Shown in pieces: positions 19,607-29,400 of a stretch of 63,277 bases of DNA. The DNA is from JANXVV01 sp038230975. Lineage in GTDB: Bacteria > Planctomycetota > Phycisphaerae > Tepidisphaerales > Tepidisphaeraceae. Under the pieces are notes generated by a model that was not told where the DNA came from, did not search any database, and worked only from the letters and a program-made list of their open reading frames with translations. Location of the stretch: contig JBBRMF010000002.1 of NCBI GenBank assembly GCA_038230975.1, forward strand, positions 1 to 63,277, read 5' to 3'. Each line of letters begins with the position of its first letter. Within the stretch, counting starts at the first letter, position 1. A program made the translations under genes and the position numbers.

Positions 19607-20782
19607 TCAATCGCGTGACTCTTCCCGGAACATGGCGAAGCTGGCGGTGTGCCCGTGCACAAAATTTTTGCCGCCGACGGGTCCGAATTCGCCGGCGGCA
19701 AAGAAACCTGCCACCGGCGTTTCCGGCCGAATTTCGTGGGCGAGTCGGATATCATGACCGGATTCCTGGAACATGCGTTTGCCCCGCCCGTTGCAACTGA
19801 AGAGCAGGCCACCGGCTGGCGAACCTTTGGCCAGATTATTTCCGAGCATAAGACGCATATCCTCATCGGCGGTGGCGGCGTCGCGGAGATGGAATTGCAC
19901 GGTTTGACCAATCCGCAATTCGCCGTTGACGACGACAGCACCGCTGTTTTCGTCGGCACCCATCAGATTGCGAACCAGGAAATCGCCGCGCCCGAAAGTA
20001 TCTCGAAATTCACTGATCGCCTGCCCGAGAAACAGCCCACGGCGAAGAAGCATTTGATCGCTGGCCGACAGGGAATCAACGATTTCCCGGAGGGCCGCAA
20101 TCGGAGTACGGCCCCCCACCGCTTCGAGAATATTCCCCTGGGCCTTGGTCACCACCATGGGTTTACCGATCGGTCGACACCCTTGACTGACAATACTTTC
20201 AACGATGATCGGCCCACTCAATGTGACGCCGACAAGGCCTTCCATAAGAACTTCATCGTTGCGCGCCAAAACATTTTCACCGGGCCCATGCGCGCTGCTG
20301 GCCATCCCGCCAATCAACGGCACGCCGGGGATTCGGTCGTTCATTCCCTTTAGCAGTTGATCCAGCGGCGTGGTAAACGGATCGCCCACTGCGATCACCG
20401 CCCGGGTCAACGGCCCGATGCCCATGCGATCGGCCAATTCAGGTTCATCGCCGAGCAATGCAGGTCGCCAATCGTCGGCGGCGATGTGGAATGGATGAAT
20501 GCCGACCTTCGGCAACTGCCCGACCAGGAGCGAGATTCCCGGCGATCGCTCGATCTCGGCGTCTCCGCCGATGACTCCCTCGGCGGTGCAGCCGACAATG
20601 CACTGAGGGTCAAGTTCCAGCCAAAGTCGTTCCAGAATATCGGCGGCTTCGGCGCGATGGTCGCTCGTGAAAAACACAAACGCCAGGTCCACATTATTGA
20701 CGGCGTTTCGGGCCGCTTTAACAACCTGCGCGACCGCCTCGTGGGAAGACTCGTGATCGCTGACGATTGAATGAAATCTCAT
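19607..20782 (-). CDS. FIST-domain sensory protein
   Basis: 391 residues. The FIST N-terminal domain at about 10-200 has LAFVFFTSDHR, VGCTAEGVIGG and GMASSAHGPGENVL; the FIST C-terminal domain at about 220-370 has GQAISEFRDTFGRGDFLVRNL and ends GGLLFSCNGRGKRMF then GFFAAGEFGPVGG. These hallmarks are strong. FIST domains are thought to bind small ligands such as amino acids and often feed signalling proteins. Cytoplasmic. ATG 20782 has GAGG nine bases upstream. It lies 22 bases before the CAAX-type protease start, possibly in one transcript. Confidence 0.9.
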   Translation of the reverse strand: MRFHSIVSDHESSHEAVAQVVKAARNAVNNVDLAFVFFTSDHRAEAADILERLWLELDPQCIVGCTAEGVIGGDAEIERSPGISLLVGQLPKVGIHPFHIAADDWRPALLGDEPELADRMGIGPLTRAVIAVGDPFTTPLDQLLKGMNDRIPGVPLIGGMASSAHGPGENVLARNDEVLMEGLVGVTLSGPIIVESIVSQGCRPIGKPMVVTKAQGNILEAVGGRTPIAALREIVDSLSASDQMLLRRGLFLGQAISEFRDTFGRGDFLVRNLMGADENSGAVVVNGELRIGQTVQFHLRDAATADEDMRLMLGNNLAKGSPAGGLLFSCNGRGKRMFQESGHDIRLAHEIRPETPVAGFFAAGEFGPVGGKNFVHGHTASFAMFREESRD

Positions 20783-20855
20783 GGTGTTTACCTCTTGAAG
20801 CATTGTCGCCGGGGAGTAAAAGGTTGTCTACGAGAGAATCGTGGATGGGAAAATT

Positions 20856-20877
20856 CCCACGGAGCAAGCTCCGTGGG
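20856..20877. repeat. Short perfect palindrome (family G)
   Basis: CCCACGGAGC and GCTCCGTGGG around AA, two bases before the lipB stop on the minus strand. It may act as a transcription stop or belong to the dispersed palindromes; I find one copy only. Confidence 0.6.
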
Positions 20878-20879
20878 CG

Positions 20880-21524
20880 TTAAAATTGCGTGAGTGATTT
20901 TGTGAATTGACGGCGAAGTGCATCGCGAACGGTTTGAATCTGCGGACAGTGATCGCCGACCAGTTTTTGCATGGATATGACGGGTCGCGATGCGAGGCCG
21001 CAGGGGATGATCAGGTTGAAAAAGCTTAGGTCGGTATCGACGTTCAATGCGATGCCGTGAAGACTGATCCCCTTGCGGATGCGGACACCGAGCGCGCAAA
21101 TCTTTGCGAGCGTGCCGCCGTCGTTGACCCACACACCGATGGCGGATTCATCTTTTTGCCCAACGATGCGGAACTCGGCCAAGGTGGCCATGACGATCTC
21201 TTCCAGTCGACGGACATAACCACCCACGGAAAGATGGTGATCGATCAACCGAATGATCGGGTAAGCGACAATCTGCCCAGGGCCATGAAAGGTGACATCC
21301 CCCCCGCGATCGCTTTCAACCAGATCAACCCCAAGCTCCGCGAGACGTTCGCGCGACGCAATGAGGTTTTTCTCGCCACCCGGCCGACGGCCAAATGTAA
21401 TCACCGGCGGATGCTCGACGAACAGCACTTGTTCTTCGCCACCGTTTGCAACCTGATCGTGTGCTTCTTCCTGGACAGCCCAGGCATCGCGGTAAGCAAG
21501 ACGGCCGAGATCGCGGAAAATCAT
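20880..21524 (-). CDS. lipB: Octanoyltransferase LipB
   Basis: 214 residues. Transfers octanoyl from acyl carrier protein to lipoyl-dependent enzyme domains, the first step of lipoate synthesis; cytoplasmic. The signature RGGDVTFHGPGQIVAYP is at 73-89, the catalytic lysine is K141 (LAKICALGVRI) and the nucleophile is C175 (LIIPCGLASRPVIS). Length is typical. The start at 21524 has no strong ribosome site. No lipA is adjacent. Confidence 0.95.
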   Translation of the reverse strand: MIFRDLGRLAYRDAWAVQEEAHDQVANGGEEQVLFVEHPPVITFGRRPGGEKNLIASRERLAELGVDLVESDRGGDVTFHGPGQIVAYPIIRLIDHHLSVGGYVRRLEEIVMATLAEFRIVGQKDESAIGVWVNDGGTLAKICALGVRIRKGISLHGIALNVDTDLSFFNLIIPCGLASRPVISMQKLVGDHCPQIQTVRDALRRQFTKSLTQF

Positions 21525-21544
21525 GGGGCGATTGTAGCAGAATT

Positions 21545-21703
21545 GCAGGGTCCGCTTCAGCGGACGGAATCGTTCCTGACAAAAAGCGCCCCAATTCCCA
21601 ACGATTCCACGGGCTAAAAAGCGTGGGAGTAAAAGGTTGCATGGGCGTCTCGCCCGTGCTCTTTTTTCTCTTTAGAAAACGCGGGCGAGACGCCCACGCC
21701 ACC
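21545..21703. repeat. Family A copy followed by family B copy
   Basis: Family A at 21545-21571 (GGTCCGCTTCAGCGGAC). Family B at 21637-21703, with arms TGGGCGTCTCGCCCG and CGGGCGAGACGCCCA around an A/T-rich loop. Both lie between lipB and the next leftward gene. The B loop contains CTTTTTTCTCTTT, so the element could also end transcription. Confidence 0.8.
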
Positions 21704-21708
21704 AAAGA

Positions 21709-22320
21709 TCAATGCGTTAGGGCGGTGGACGGTTGACGCGGGGGATTGTGGCCGGTGGTGAGTTCGGCGATGAGCGCGGTGGCTTCGGCAGTGCGAATGA
21801 ATTCGACATGGCCGTCGCCGAAGAGAACGTTCATTCCTTTGCCGTTGTGATTGGATAATGGCTCGTAGGCGAGAATGACATTGGGTGCGACTGAACGGGT
21901 GAAGCCTTTACCGAGGTAGAGGTAAGAGAGGTGTCCGCCCGCGTGGATGTTGGCAGCGGTGGCTTGGGTGGTCGGGCCCAGGGCGGCTGGCGTGTGGTTT
22001 GTATTGGGACAAATGAAGACGGCGGGCGTCAGGTCTTGATCCATGAGTTCACCGATCATATCCGGGAAATGGCCTTGATGTTCGTTGGCGTAGAGTTCAA
22101 TTGCCTGACCGATTTGGTGGAGGTTTGAGCCGCACTTGACCCTGTTTGCTTGTGGTCGACTATGTCCGTAATGAGGAAAAAAAACGCTCCATATTAGAAC
22201 GAGCACAGATAACAAGAAGAACGTCCAAACAAGCGGGTGCGTACGTCGGCGCACATTGGACGATGGGCGAGCATAATCAAGAGGTGTGGGTGGCAGTTTT
22301 TCGGGCAAGTTTTCCTCCAT
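21709..22320 (-). CDS. Membrane-anchored H-X9-DG (DUF1559-like) protein
   Basis: About 203 residues from ATG 22320; a GTG at 22368 would add 16 residues. One hydrophobic segment (LVWTFFLLSVLVLIWSVFF, about 30-48) follows a basic stretch. The outer part resembles pseudopilin-type DUF1559 proteins: KCGSNLHQIGQAIELYANEH, then FICPNTNHTPAALG, and GMNVLFGDGHVEFI, the H-X9-DG-like end. The usual prepilin FTLVELLV start is absent, so it is probably anchored by its helix rather than processed as a pilin. It is divergent from the HAD gene. Confidence 0.7.
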   Translation of the reverse strand: MEENLPEKLPPTPLDYARPSSNVRRRTHPLVWTFFLLSVLVLIWSVFFPHYGHSRPQANRVKCGSNLHQIGQAIELYANEHQGHFPDMIGELMDQDLTPAVFICPNTNHTPAALGPTTQATAANIHAGGHLSYLYLGKGFTRSVAPNVILAYEPLSNHNGKGMNVLFGDGHVEFIRTAEATALIAELTTGHNPPRQPSTALTH

Positions 22321-22395
22321 TTGCTGGAGTATACCACATCGTACGCCTCCATTGCTGGACAGTTTCACTCATCCCACTACACTCGCGCTGTGACT

Positions 22396-23214
22396 ATGAA
22401 TTTGGATCAATTTGATGCCGTGTTATTGGATTTGGATGGGACGATCTACCACGAGGAGCATGCGCTGCCGGGGGCGGTGGAGTTGCTGTGGCGATTGCAG
22501 CAGGAGGGGCGGCGGTTTGCTTGTCTGACAAATAGCACATCGAGCCCGAAACGGTTGGCGGAGCGGTTGAAGCGGATGGGGGTGGAGCTGCCGGAAGAGG
22601 TGATCTATACCGCAGGGGTGGCGGCGGTGGATTATGTGCTGGCGAGGGGCGGGGAATTCGTAGGGTCCGCTTTAGCGGACGGAATCGGACCTGCGGTTTT
22701 TAATTTGTCGACGGAGGGGGTGGCGGAGTTGCTGGAGGGGAAGGTGACTTGGGTGGAGGATGTAGAGGCGGCGTGCGATGTCGTGTTGGTGGGGACGCCG
22801 ACGAGTGCGTTTGCGACGGAGGCGCGGCAGCGGATGGCTTTGGAGATTCTGCGGCGGGATTGCGCTGTGAAACTGGTGGGGATCTGTGCGGATCGGGTGT
22901 ATCCGAGCCCGCGCGGGATTGAGTTTGGGAGTGGGTCGCTCACGATGATGCTCGCATATGCTGCGAACGTGACGCCGACTTTTACGGGGAAGCCGGAGGC
23001 GATTTTCTTTCAGGAGTTGTGCGGGAGGTTGGGAGTGGAGCCAGGTAAATGTCTGTTGATTGGGGATAATCTGGAGTCGGATATCGCCGGGGGAAAAAGT
23101 GTGGGAATGAAGACGATTCTGGTGTTGACGGGGGTCACGCGGCGGGAGGATGTGGATCGGTTGCCGATGGTGAAAAGACCTGATGCGGTGATTTCGGATT
23201 TGCGGGCGTTGTAG
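22396..23214 (+). CDS. HAD-IIA family sugar-phosphatase (NagD-like) with repeat-derived insertion
   Basis: 272 residues. Motif I is AVLLDLDGTIY (about 8-18), motif II is CLTNST, and motifs III/IV are KPEAIFFQ and LLIGDNLESDIAGG. The C2-type cap lies between, as in NagD/phosphoglycolate phosphatase relatives. Residues about 89-97 (encoded by 22660-22686, reading VGSALADGI) are translated from a family A palindrome and fall where relatives have a short turn before a strand. The first ATG after the divergent gene is 22396; no clear ribosome site. The cytoplasmic substrate is unknown. Confidence 0.85.
   Translation: MNLDQFDAVLLDLDGTIYHEEHALPGAVELLWRLQQEGRRFACLTNSTSSPKRLAERLKRMGVELPEEVIYTAGVAAVDYVLARGGEFVGSALADGIGPAVFNLSTEGVAELLEGKVTWVEDVEAACDVVLVGTPTSAFATEARQRMALEILRRDCAVKLVGICADRVYPSPRGIEFGSGSLTMMLAYAANVTPTFTGKPEAIFFQELCGRLGVEPGKCLLIGDNLESDIAGGKSVGMKTILVLTGVTRREDVDRLPMVKRPDAVISDLRAL
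22660..22686. repeat. Family A palindrome inside the HAD phosphatase gene
   Basis: Contains GGTCCGCTTTAGCGGAC at 22664-22680, the same 27-base unit as in the GT87 gene but inverted. It again adds nine codons in frame, in a different reading of the repeat. Confidence 0.8.
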
Positions 23215-23227
23215 GGGTTGAATCGCC

Positions 23228-23339
23228 AACAGGGGCTGGAAGCCCGTGCCACGGATGGTGAGCTTGAGAAAAACTGGTGGCATGGGCGTCTCGCCCGTGC
23301 TTTTGCTTTGTAAAACGGGGGCGAGACGCCCACGCCACC
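23228..23339. repeat. Family F half-copy and family B copy (B3)
   Basis: GGCTGGAAGCCCGTGCCAC at 23235-23253 is one arm of family F (see 56189-56298). Family B follows at 23276-23339, arms TGGGCGTCTCGCCCG and GGGCGAGACGCCCA. It lies between the 3' ends of the convergent HAD and DUF4159 genes. Confidence 0.8.
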
Positions 23340-23345
23340 TGCGAA

Positions 23346-26252
23346 TCAAGGGGCTTTGTCGGGGGCACCGGCGGCGATCCATAGGAGTGTGTTTTTTAAC
23401 AGTGATTGTGCGTAGGCGGGGTTGTAGCCGAGGATTCCCCAGGTGTGGGTGCCGAGTAAACCGCTGGTCATGTCGAGGGAGGTGTAGATAACGTGGCCCT
23501 TGCCGTGCGAAAAAGATTCGATCGCGCCAACGTCTTTGCCAAGATGGATGACGGTATAGGATCGAAGCGCGGAGAGGGTGGCCAGTGAATCCATTCCGGG
23601 GAATGCGGCCATCAAGAGAGGATGCGCGGCGGGGAGCTTCTTGAGAGATGTATCGGGAAAGGCTTTGGATAGAAGCTGCATCACACTGCCGGAAAATGCG
23701 GCGTTTCCGGCGGCGGAGTCGATCAGCAACGTGCCGCCGGCATCGACGAATTTTTGGACCGCGGCAATTTGCGATGGGGTAACATCGAACGCAGCCGCAC
23801 CGGTTAAGTGAGCAAGAGAAGCGATTTTGGGAGCGAGCGAATCCAGTTCGATCGTTTTCTCTTCGATGCCGCAACTTGTTTCCTGCTGGAACCAGCGGGC
23901 AAAGCGCGGCCAGGCGGCGGGCTCCGGATTCCAGTCACCCGCGTAGCGAAGAAACGCCACCTGAATTTTGCCTCCGGTGGCCGCAGGCGGATTTGCGATG
24001 GCATTTGACGCGACTCGATTCCGCAAATCACCTTTACCGGCGGCGTACAGGAACAGGTTCACACCAAACTGAAACGCCGGAGCGCGGGTTTGTTCCATCC
24101 GACCTTGCCAGGCCATCGATAGATCCTGAGGGGAATGAATCATCAGGGTACGGATCCCGTTACTGACCATTTTGAGCGGTGGAGCCGGCGCAATTTTGTA
24201 AAGTATCGAATAGACCAGATGATCTTTCGGCACGGCCGTCATGGGATATTGCGGAAAAAGCTTCTTGGCCAACTCGGTGGCAAACTGATTGAACGCGGGT
24301 GTGGCACCATCGGCTTGGGTGTAGAGCAAACCACCGGCCTCGATGAATTTTCGGATATTGTCGATCTGATCAACAGTCAACTTCGGCGCGACATGGCTGG
24401 CGAGATAGAGAATGGGGGAATCGGTCCAATCGGTCCAATCGCGCTCGATGCTGACGACCTGAAAATTGAGCGGTCGTTCAAGTTCTTTGGTGGCAAAGCG
24501 AGCGAGATTGGCGACATCGCGCGGGCGGTTGGCCCAGTAGCCATCGAAGCGCAATTTGTTCATGAGGATGGGATGGCGACCGCGCGCGAGAAACAGCAGC
24601 GCGTAGGCTGTGTCTAATTCATTGTTGCCCCATGAGCCATCGGGTTTTTGGCGTTCGAGTGCTTCGCGAGCGCGCTCTCGGAACCAGTCATGCTTGCCGA
24701 AGAATTTAAATCCGCTGGCGAGCCCAACCCGTTCGACGCCATAGAGCGTGTAGCCCCAGTTATCCCCGTTACCGAGAATGATATCGCCCTGCTCGAGCCA
24801 TCCAAGCCCGGTGGCCAGTGCAGGTGAAAATGGAGGTCGCCCGACATCTCCCGTGAACTGGGCCAACTCGAGATTGTCATGGCAAACAAACAGCGACGCG
24901 ACTCCGGCCAGGGTCATGGAAAGAGTCGGGCTGCCGACGTTATAGCCCCAACCCCCTTCTTTGGTCTGGCAATCAACCCAGTGTTTTTGGACGCTGATCC
25001 AGTACTTGGTTGGAACTTCGATACCGGATTCGGCCCCTGCCCAGACACCGAGCAATCCATACTGCGAATTGGAATTATCCCAACGACCTGACACGTTGGC
25101 GTCGGCATAGTCGTACGCGCCGCCCTTTTGATTTTTGATCAACAATTTCACATCGCGCAGAAGGGCCATGCGGTCTTCCTTGCGAAGATGGAGGGCCAGC
25201 GCGGTCGCGCGTAATCCGTGGCCATAGGTCGTGATGTGTTGTTCGATGGGAAGATTATCCAACGCCGTGAGCATGTCCTTGAGCGAATCCTTGTGAATGT
25301 CGAACCGATCATCGTGAATGGCCATTCCGCACTGGGCGAGCGCGTAGACGCAAAGCGCGTCGAGCCCGCCGTGATTACTTCCTGCCTGGGGGCGACCAGG
25401 GGCGACGATCAGTTGGTGGGTCTTGGGATCGAAGCGCCGAAATAACCAATCCGCGCCGTTCTGAATCGCGACACCGATTCGTTCATCATTCACGGGTTCC
25501 GTCGCGGGAACTTGTTTTACAACGTGGAGAAAAGAGGTGCTTTGCGCCGTTGCGGGATGCGATGTAGCCGGCGCGCTTGACGTTGAAGTCGACGGTTGAG
25601 ATATCGCAACCGATGGGGAAACTTCAGCCGGGGGTGTGTTCTGACGCGTCTCATTTTCGATGGCGACCGATTCAACGACCGGCAGACTCCTTGTCTGATC
25701 GACCAGCAGGGCCAGAATCTTTCGCTTCTGAATCGAGCCTCCCTCCACGGCGGCGCGTAGTTTGGGGTCTCCGATCATGTGATCGCTGACAAATACTTCG
25801 GCCTCCTGGTATTTGCGTGCTGCGGTTTGTAAATCGCCGGCAACGATGGCCATGTCTGCCTCGTTGAGGGTTTGTAGAATGACGGTGCGATTCGCGGTCT
25901 CCCAGTCCGGTGACAGATGAGCCCTTACGGCCAAGCCGATGAGCGATGCCGCGAACAAGGCCACTATGCCGGCCGCCGTCCAAAGACCGGCCTGTGAATG
26001 CGGCGGGTGAAGGGAATCGGCGTTGGTCGGAATCGAAGATTCCTGCGATAAGTTGGATGGTGGATTGGAAAGGCCAGGGTTGGGGGTCGGTTCCGGCGGC
26101 GATTCCAGCTTCGCTAGATCTTGAGTCAATAGCGGCAATAGAGGGATTTGAATGCGCTGGCCACAGGCATTGCAGAGTGCCGGTTTGCTGGCGTCGCTTC
26201 TCGGCAGAGTGAGTGATCGTCTACAATTGGGACACGTCAGCTTGATCGGCAT
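23346..26252 (-). CDS. DUF4159 / squalene-cyclase-like repeat membrane protein
   Basis: 968 residues from MPIKLTCPNC; a longer start at 26288 adds 12 unlikely residues. Residues 1-40 are a zinc ribbon (CPNCRRSLTL, CNACGQRI). A TM helix is near 93-112. Residues about 230-560 form helical repeats of the terpenoid-cyclase/prenyltransferase type (GGLDALCVYALAQCG, QYGLLGVWAGAESG, KPDGSWGNNELDTAYALLFLARG). Two DUF4159-type Rossmann modules follow at about 575-720 and 745-960 (SPILYLASH, FIEAGGLLYTQADG; KFVDAGGTLLIDSAAG). The tail may therefore be a tandem duplication. DUF4159 proteins are common in planctomycetes, often near MoxR/aerotolerance genes; none is adjacent here. Function unknown. Confidence 0.8.
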   Translation of the reverse strand: MPIKLTCPNCRRSLTLPRSDASKPALCNACGQRIQIPLLPLLTQDLAKLESPPEPTPNPGLSNPPSNLSQESSIPTNADSLHPPHSQAGLWTAAGIVALFAASLIGLAVRAHLSPDWETANRTVILQTLNEADMAIVAGDLQTAARKYQEAEVFVSDHMIGDPKLRAAVEGGSIQKRKILALLVDQTRSLPVVESVAIENETRQNTPPAEVSPSVAISQPSTSTSSAPATSHPATAQSTSFLHVVKQVPATEPVNDERIGVAIQNGADWLFRRFDPKTHQLIVAPGRPQAGSNHGGLDALCVYALAQCGMAIHDDRFDIHKDSLKDMLTALDNLPIEQHITTYGHGLRATALALHLRKEDRMALLRDVKLLIKNQKGGAYDYADANVSGRWDNSNSQYGLLGVWAGAESGIEVPTKYWISVQKHWVDCQTKEGGWGYNVGSPTLSMTLAGVASLFVCHDNLELAQFTGDVGRPPFSPALATGLGWLEQGDIILGNGDNWGYTLYGVERVGLASGFKFFGKHDWFRERAREALERQKPDGSWGNNELDTAYALLFLARGRHPILMNKLRFDGYWANRPRDVANLARFATKELERPLNFQVVSIERDWTDWTDSPILYLASHVAPKLTVDQIDNIRKFIEAGGLLYTQADGATPAFNQFATELAKKLFPQYPMTAVPKDHLVYSILYKIAPAPPLKMVSNGIRTLMIHSPQDLSMAWQGRMEQTRAPAFQFGVNLFLYAAGKGDLRNRVASNAIANPPAATGGKIQVAFLRYAGDWNPEPAAWPRFARWFQQETSCGIEEKTIELDSLAPKIASLAHLTGAAAFDVTPSQIAAVQKFVDAGGTLLIDSAAGNAAFSGSVMQLLSKAFPDTSLKKLPAAHPLLMAAFPGMDSLATLSALRSYTVIHLGKDVGAIESFSHGKGHVIYTSLDMTSGLLGTHTWGILGYNPAYAQSLLKNTLLWIAAGAPDKAP

Positions 26253-26427
26253 TTCCAACGCTCCGGCAACCGGCAATCCCCGACGCACTGATTGTGTATT
26301 TCAGCGAATCAGATGTGCAAATGCAACCTTTGAATCCCTGGCTATCGCGAATTGTAAGGATTAGCAACGCAACTGGTTTAGCGAACGCTCTGAAGCGACG
26401 AATTTTCATTGTGCGTGACAATACGTC

Positions 26428-29400
26428 CTAAGCTTTTGCTGGCACGGTTCCAGTTCTCGCAACCATACAGACAACGCGATTTCGGCCTCCCCGTTTTGCT
26501 TCATATAATGCCTTATCCGCCCGACGAACCAGATCGGCGGAGGACTGAATGCTCACATCCACTTCGGCAACGCCAAAGCTGCACGTCAGTTTAACAGTCT
26601 TACCTTCGGATTGAAGTTCGAGCGAAGCGATGGCTCGGCGCAATCGCTCTGCCAAACCGCTTGCGGCTTTTCGATCGAGGCCCGGGGTGAGGATGACAAA
26701 CTCCTCGCCTCCGTATCGGCAGGCGACGTCTTCCGTGCGGCAGGTTTCGGTGAGAAGTTGACCCAACTTGCGAAGCACTTCATCACCGAACGAATGGCCG
26801 TACGTGTCATTTAGCGTTTTGAAATGATCGAGGTCAAGCATCACGCACGCGAGGGGCTGGTGATGTCTTCTGGAACGCGACAGTTCCGTGGCGGCGCGCT
26901 GGTCGAAGTATCGTCGATTGCCGACGCCCGTCAAAACGTCGACATTTGCATTGCGCGCCAATTGATCCTGTAATTGCTTGGCTCGCAGCGCTGAGAGAAT
27001 GCGAGCCCGCGCTTCACCGGGATCAAAAGGCTTCGTCACGTAGTCGACCGCTCCGAGATTCAAGCCCTTGATCTTTTCGGCGATGCCATTGGTACTGGTA
27101 ATGAAGATCAGTGGAATCTGAGCGATGGCCGGATCGGATTTTAGTTGCTTGCAGACATCAAACCCGTGGGTGGAAGAGAGTTCCAGATCCAGAAGAATCA
27201 GATCCGGCTTCAATGAACCGGCCAGCGAAAGCGCGCTGTTCCCGTCGTACGCGGAGTGCAGTTCAACCGGATCGCTCGACAGACTCACGCGGATTAAATC
27301 GTGGATTGATGAATCATCGTCGATCAGCAGAACGCGTTGCTTGGCCTGCGTCGGATCGGCGTTCGCGTAACCTTCAACCTGTGCGATCAGCGAAATCAGC
27401 GATTGCACTTCGGTGGTGATTGCCTCAAAGGCATCGTGTGTTTTGATCCGTGCCTCCACGCGGCCGGCGGCATCCGTCAAAGGCGTGAATCCGTAACCCC
27501 CCGCGGCGCCTTTCAGTTGATGTGCCAACTGTTTGAGGGATTCAAAATTCTCTTCTTCGAGAAGTTTTTGCATTTGTCCCACGCGCTCTGGCAAACGCGA
27601 GACAAATCGACTGATGATTTCTGTCATCTTGGGATTGGCCGCGTGCGTACTCCGCAGGCGAACCGCGCCTGGCTTTGGGGGAATCGAGCTACTCGATTTT
27701 GGAATCGCTTTCGGGGACTGCAATTCATTGGCCGGGACCGACTTCCTGGGGAGATATCGCGCGGCGACGGCAAGCAACTGCTCGCGGGTGATCGGTTTGC
27801 CGAGGAAGTCCGTGCAGCCTGCCGTGAGGCATCGCGGACGTTCCTCCGGACTGGCGTGCGCCGTAAGCGCAACGATCGGCGGCTTGAAGCCATCGGCGCG
27901 CAACTCGCGGGTGGCCTCGTAGCCATCCAGCTCCGGCATCTGCATATCCATCAGCACCAGATCAAATTTCCCTTCAGGGCCCTTAAGCGATGCCAACTGC
28001 ACGGCGACGCGACCATTCGACGCAATGACCACCTCGGCCCCGGCGCGGCGAAGATGCAACGAGAAAAGCTCCTGATTGTCGATCCCATCTTCAGCCAACA
28101 ATATCCGCCCGGAAAGATGAAATTCGGTGACAGGCTTTGTTTCTAGATCTTCCGCATCCAGATCAGGAAGAGAATCGATCATTTCCGCGCCCCCGAGTGA
28201 GCCGGCATCCACCCAGACGGAAAATGTGCTTCCCGTACCCGCTTCGGAGCGGACGAGAATGTCTCCGCCGAGCAGCGTAGCCAATCGCTTGCTGATGGTC
28301 AGCCCAAGTCCCGTGCCCCCGAATCGGCGCGAAGTGGAGCCATCGGCTTGCGTGAAGGGTTCAAAGATTCGAGCGATCTGATCGTCAGTCATTCCGATTC
28401 CCGTATCGCAGACATCGAAATGGATCGCGCCGTTGGGAAGCGAATCCTCACAGGATACGCGAATCAGGATGTGTCCCTTTTTCGTGAACTTGATCGCGTT
28501 GCCCACAAGATTGACGAGGATTTGTTTGAGCCTCAATGGGTCCGTCTGGATGCGCGCAGGAATACGACCGTCGACGACGATCTTAAATTCCAATTCCTTC
28601 TGCGTCGCCCGCGAGCGCGTGAGTGCTGCCACATCGACCAGGATTTGCCGCGTGCTGCACGGAACCCGTTCGGCGGTCATGCGGTCGGCTTCAATCTTTG
28701 ACACGTCGAGGATGTCGTTGATGATGCCCAAGAGATGTTCACCGTTTCGGCGAATGGTCTGGCTGCATTTGCGTTGATCGGAAGGCGTCTGCTCGGGGTC
28801 CAGGAGCATATCGGCGTAACCGAGAATTGCCGTCATGGGCGTGCGAATTTCGTGGCTCATGTTGGCGAGGAAATCGCTCTTGGCCTGATTGGCGGCGTCG
28901 GCGGCGTCGGCGGCGCGGTGTAAACCCGCCTCGGCTTTTTTCCGGCCGGTGATGTCCTCATGTGCCACGACGACGCGCAACGGTCCTTCACCTGGGAATC
29001 GAGTCACTCCGACGAGGAACCAGAGAGGCTCGACAATGTGGTTTTCAAGAGAATCCGAAGGAGTGACACAGTATTCGGCCGTCGTGGCCTCCTGCCGCCC
29101 ACCCGTCACGGCGCGAATGGCGTTGCCAACCGCAGTCGCCTGCGGATGCCCCCGCCCCGCCAGCAAATCGCAGTCAACCAGATAATTGCTCCCTTCCCTG
29201 GTTCGGAAGAGCGTCGCATGCGGGATATTCGTTCGCTCACCGAAATCGCGCCAGGTTCGATTGGCGGCCAAGACCGTTCCGCTGGAATCCAGAATCGCAA
29301 TGTGAGAGGTTAGTGCGTCGACCGTGGCACGGGCAAACAGCTTTGACTCATTCGCTTCCAAAGCGCTCAATCGACGTCGATTGAGCCGACGATTCAGAGT

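Noticed and set aside
19585..19959. Longer N-terminus for the CAAX-type protease
   Set aside because: It is the antisense of the FIST gene; the family's N-terminus fits MNTDFEP at 19584.
27337..28146. A 269-codon frame opposite the hybrid kinase
   Set aside because: It is antisense to a gene with clear domains, and its translation has no motif.
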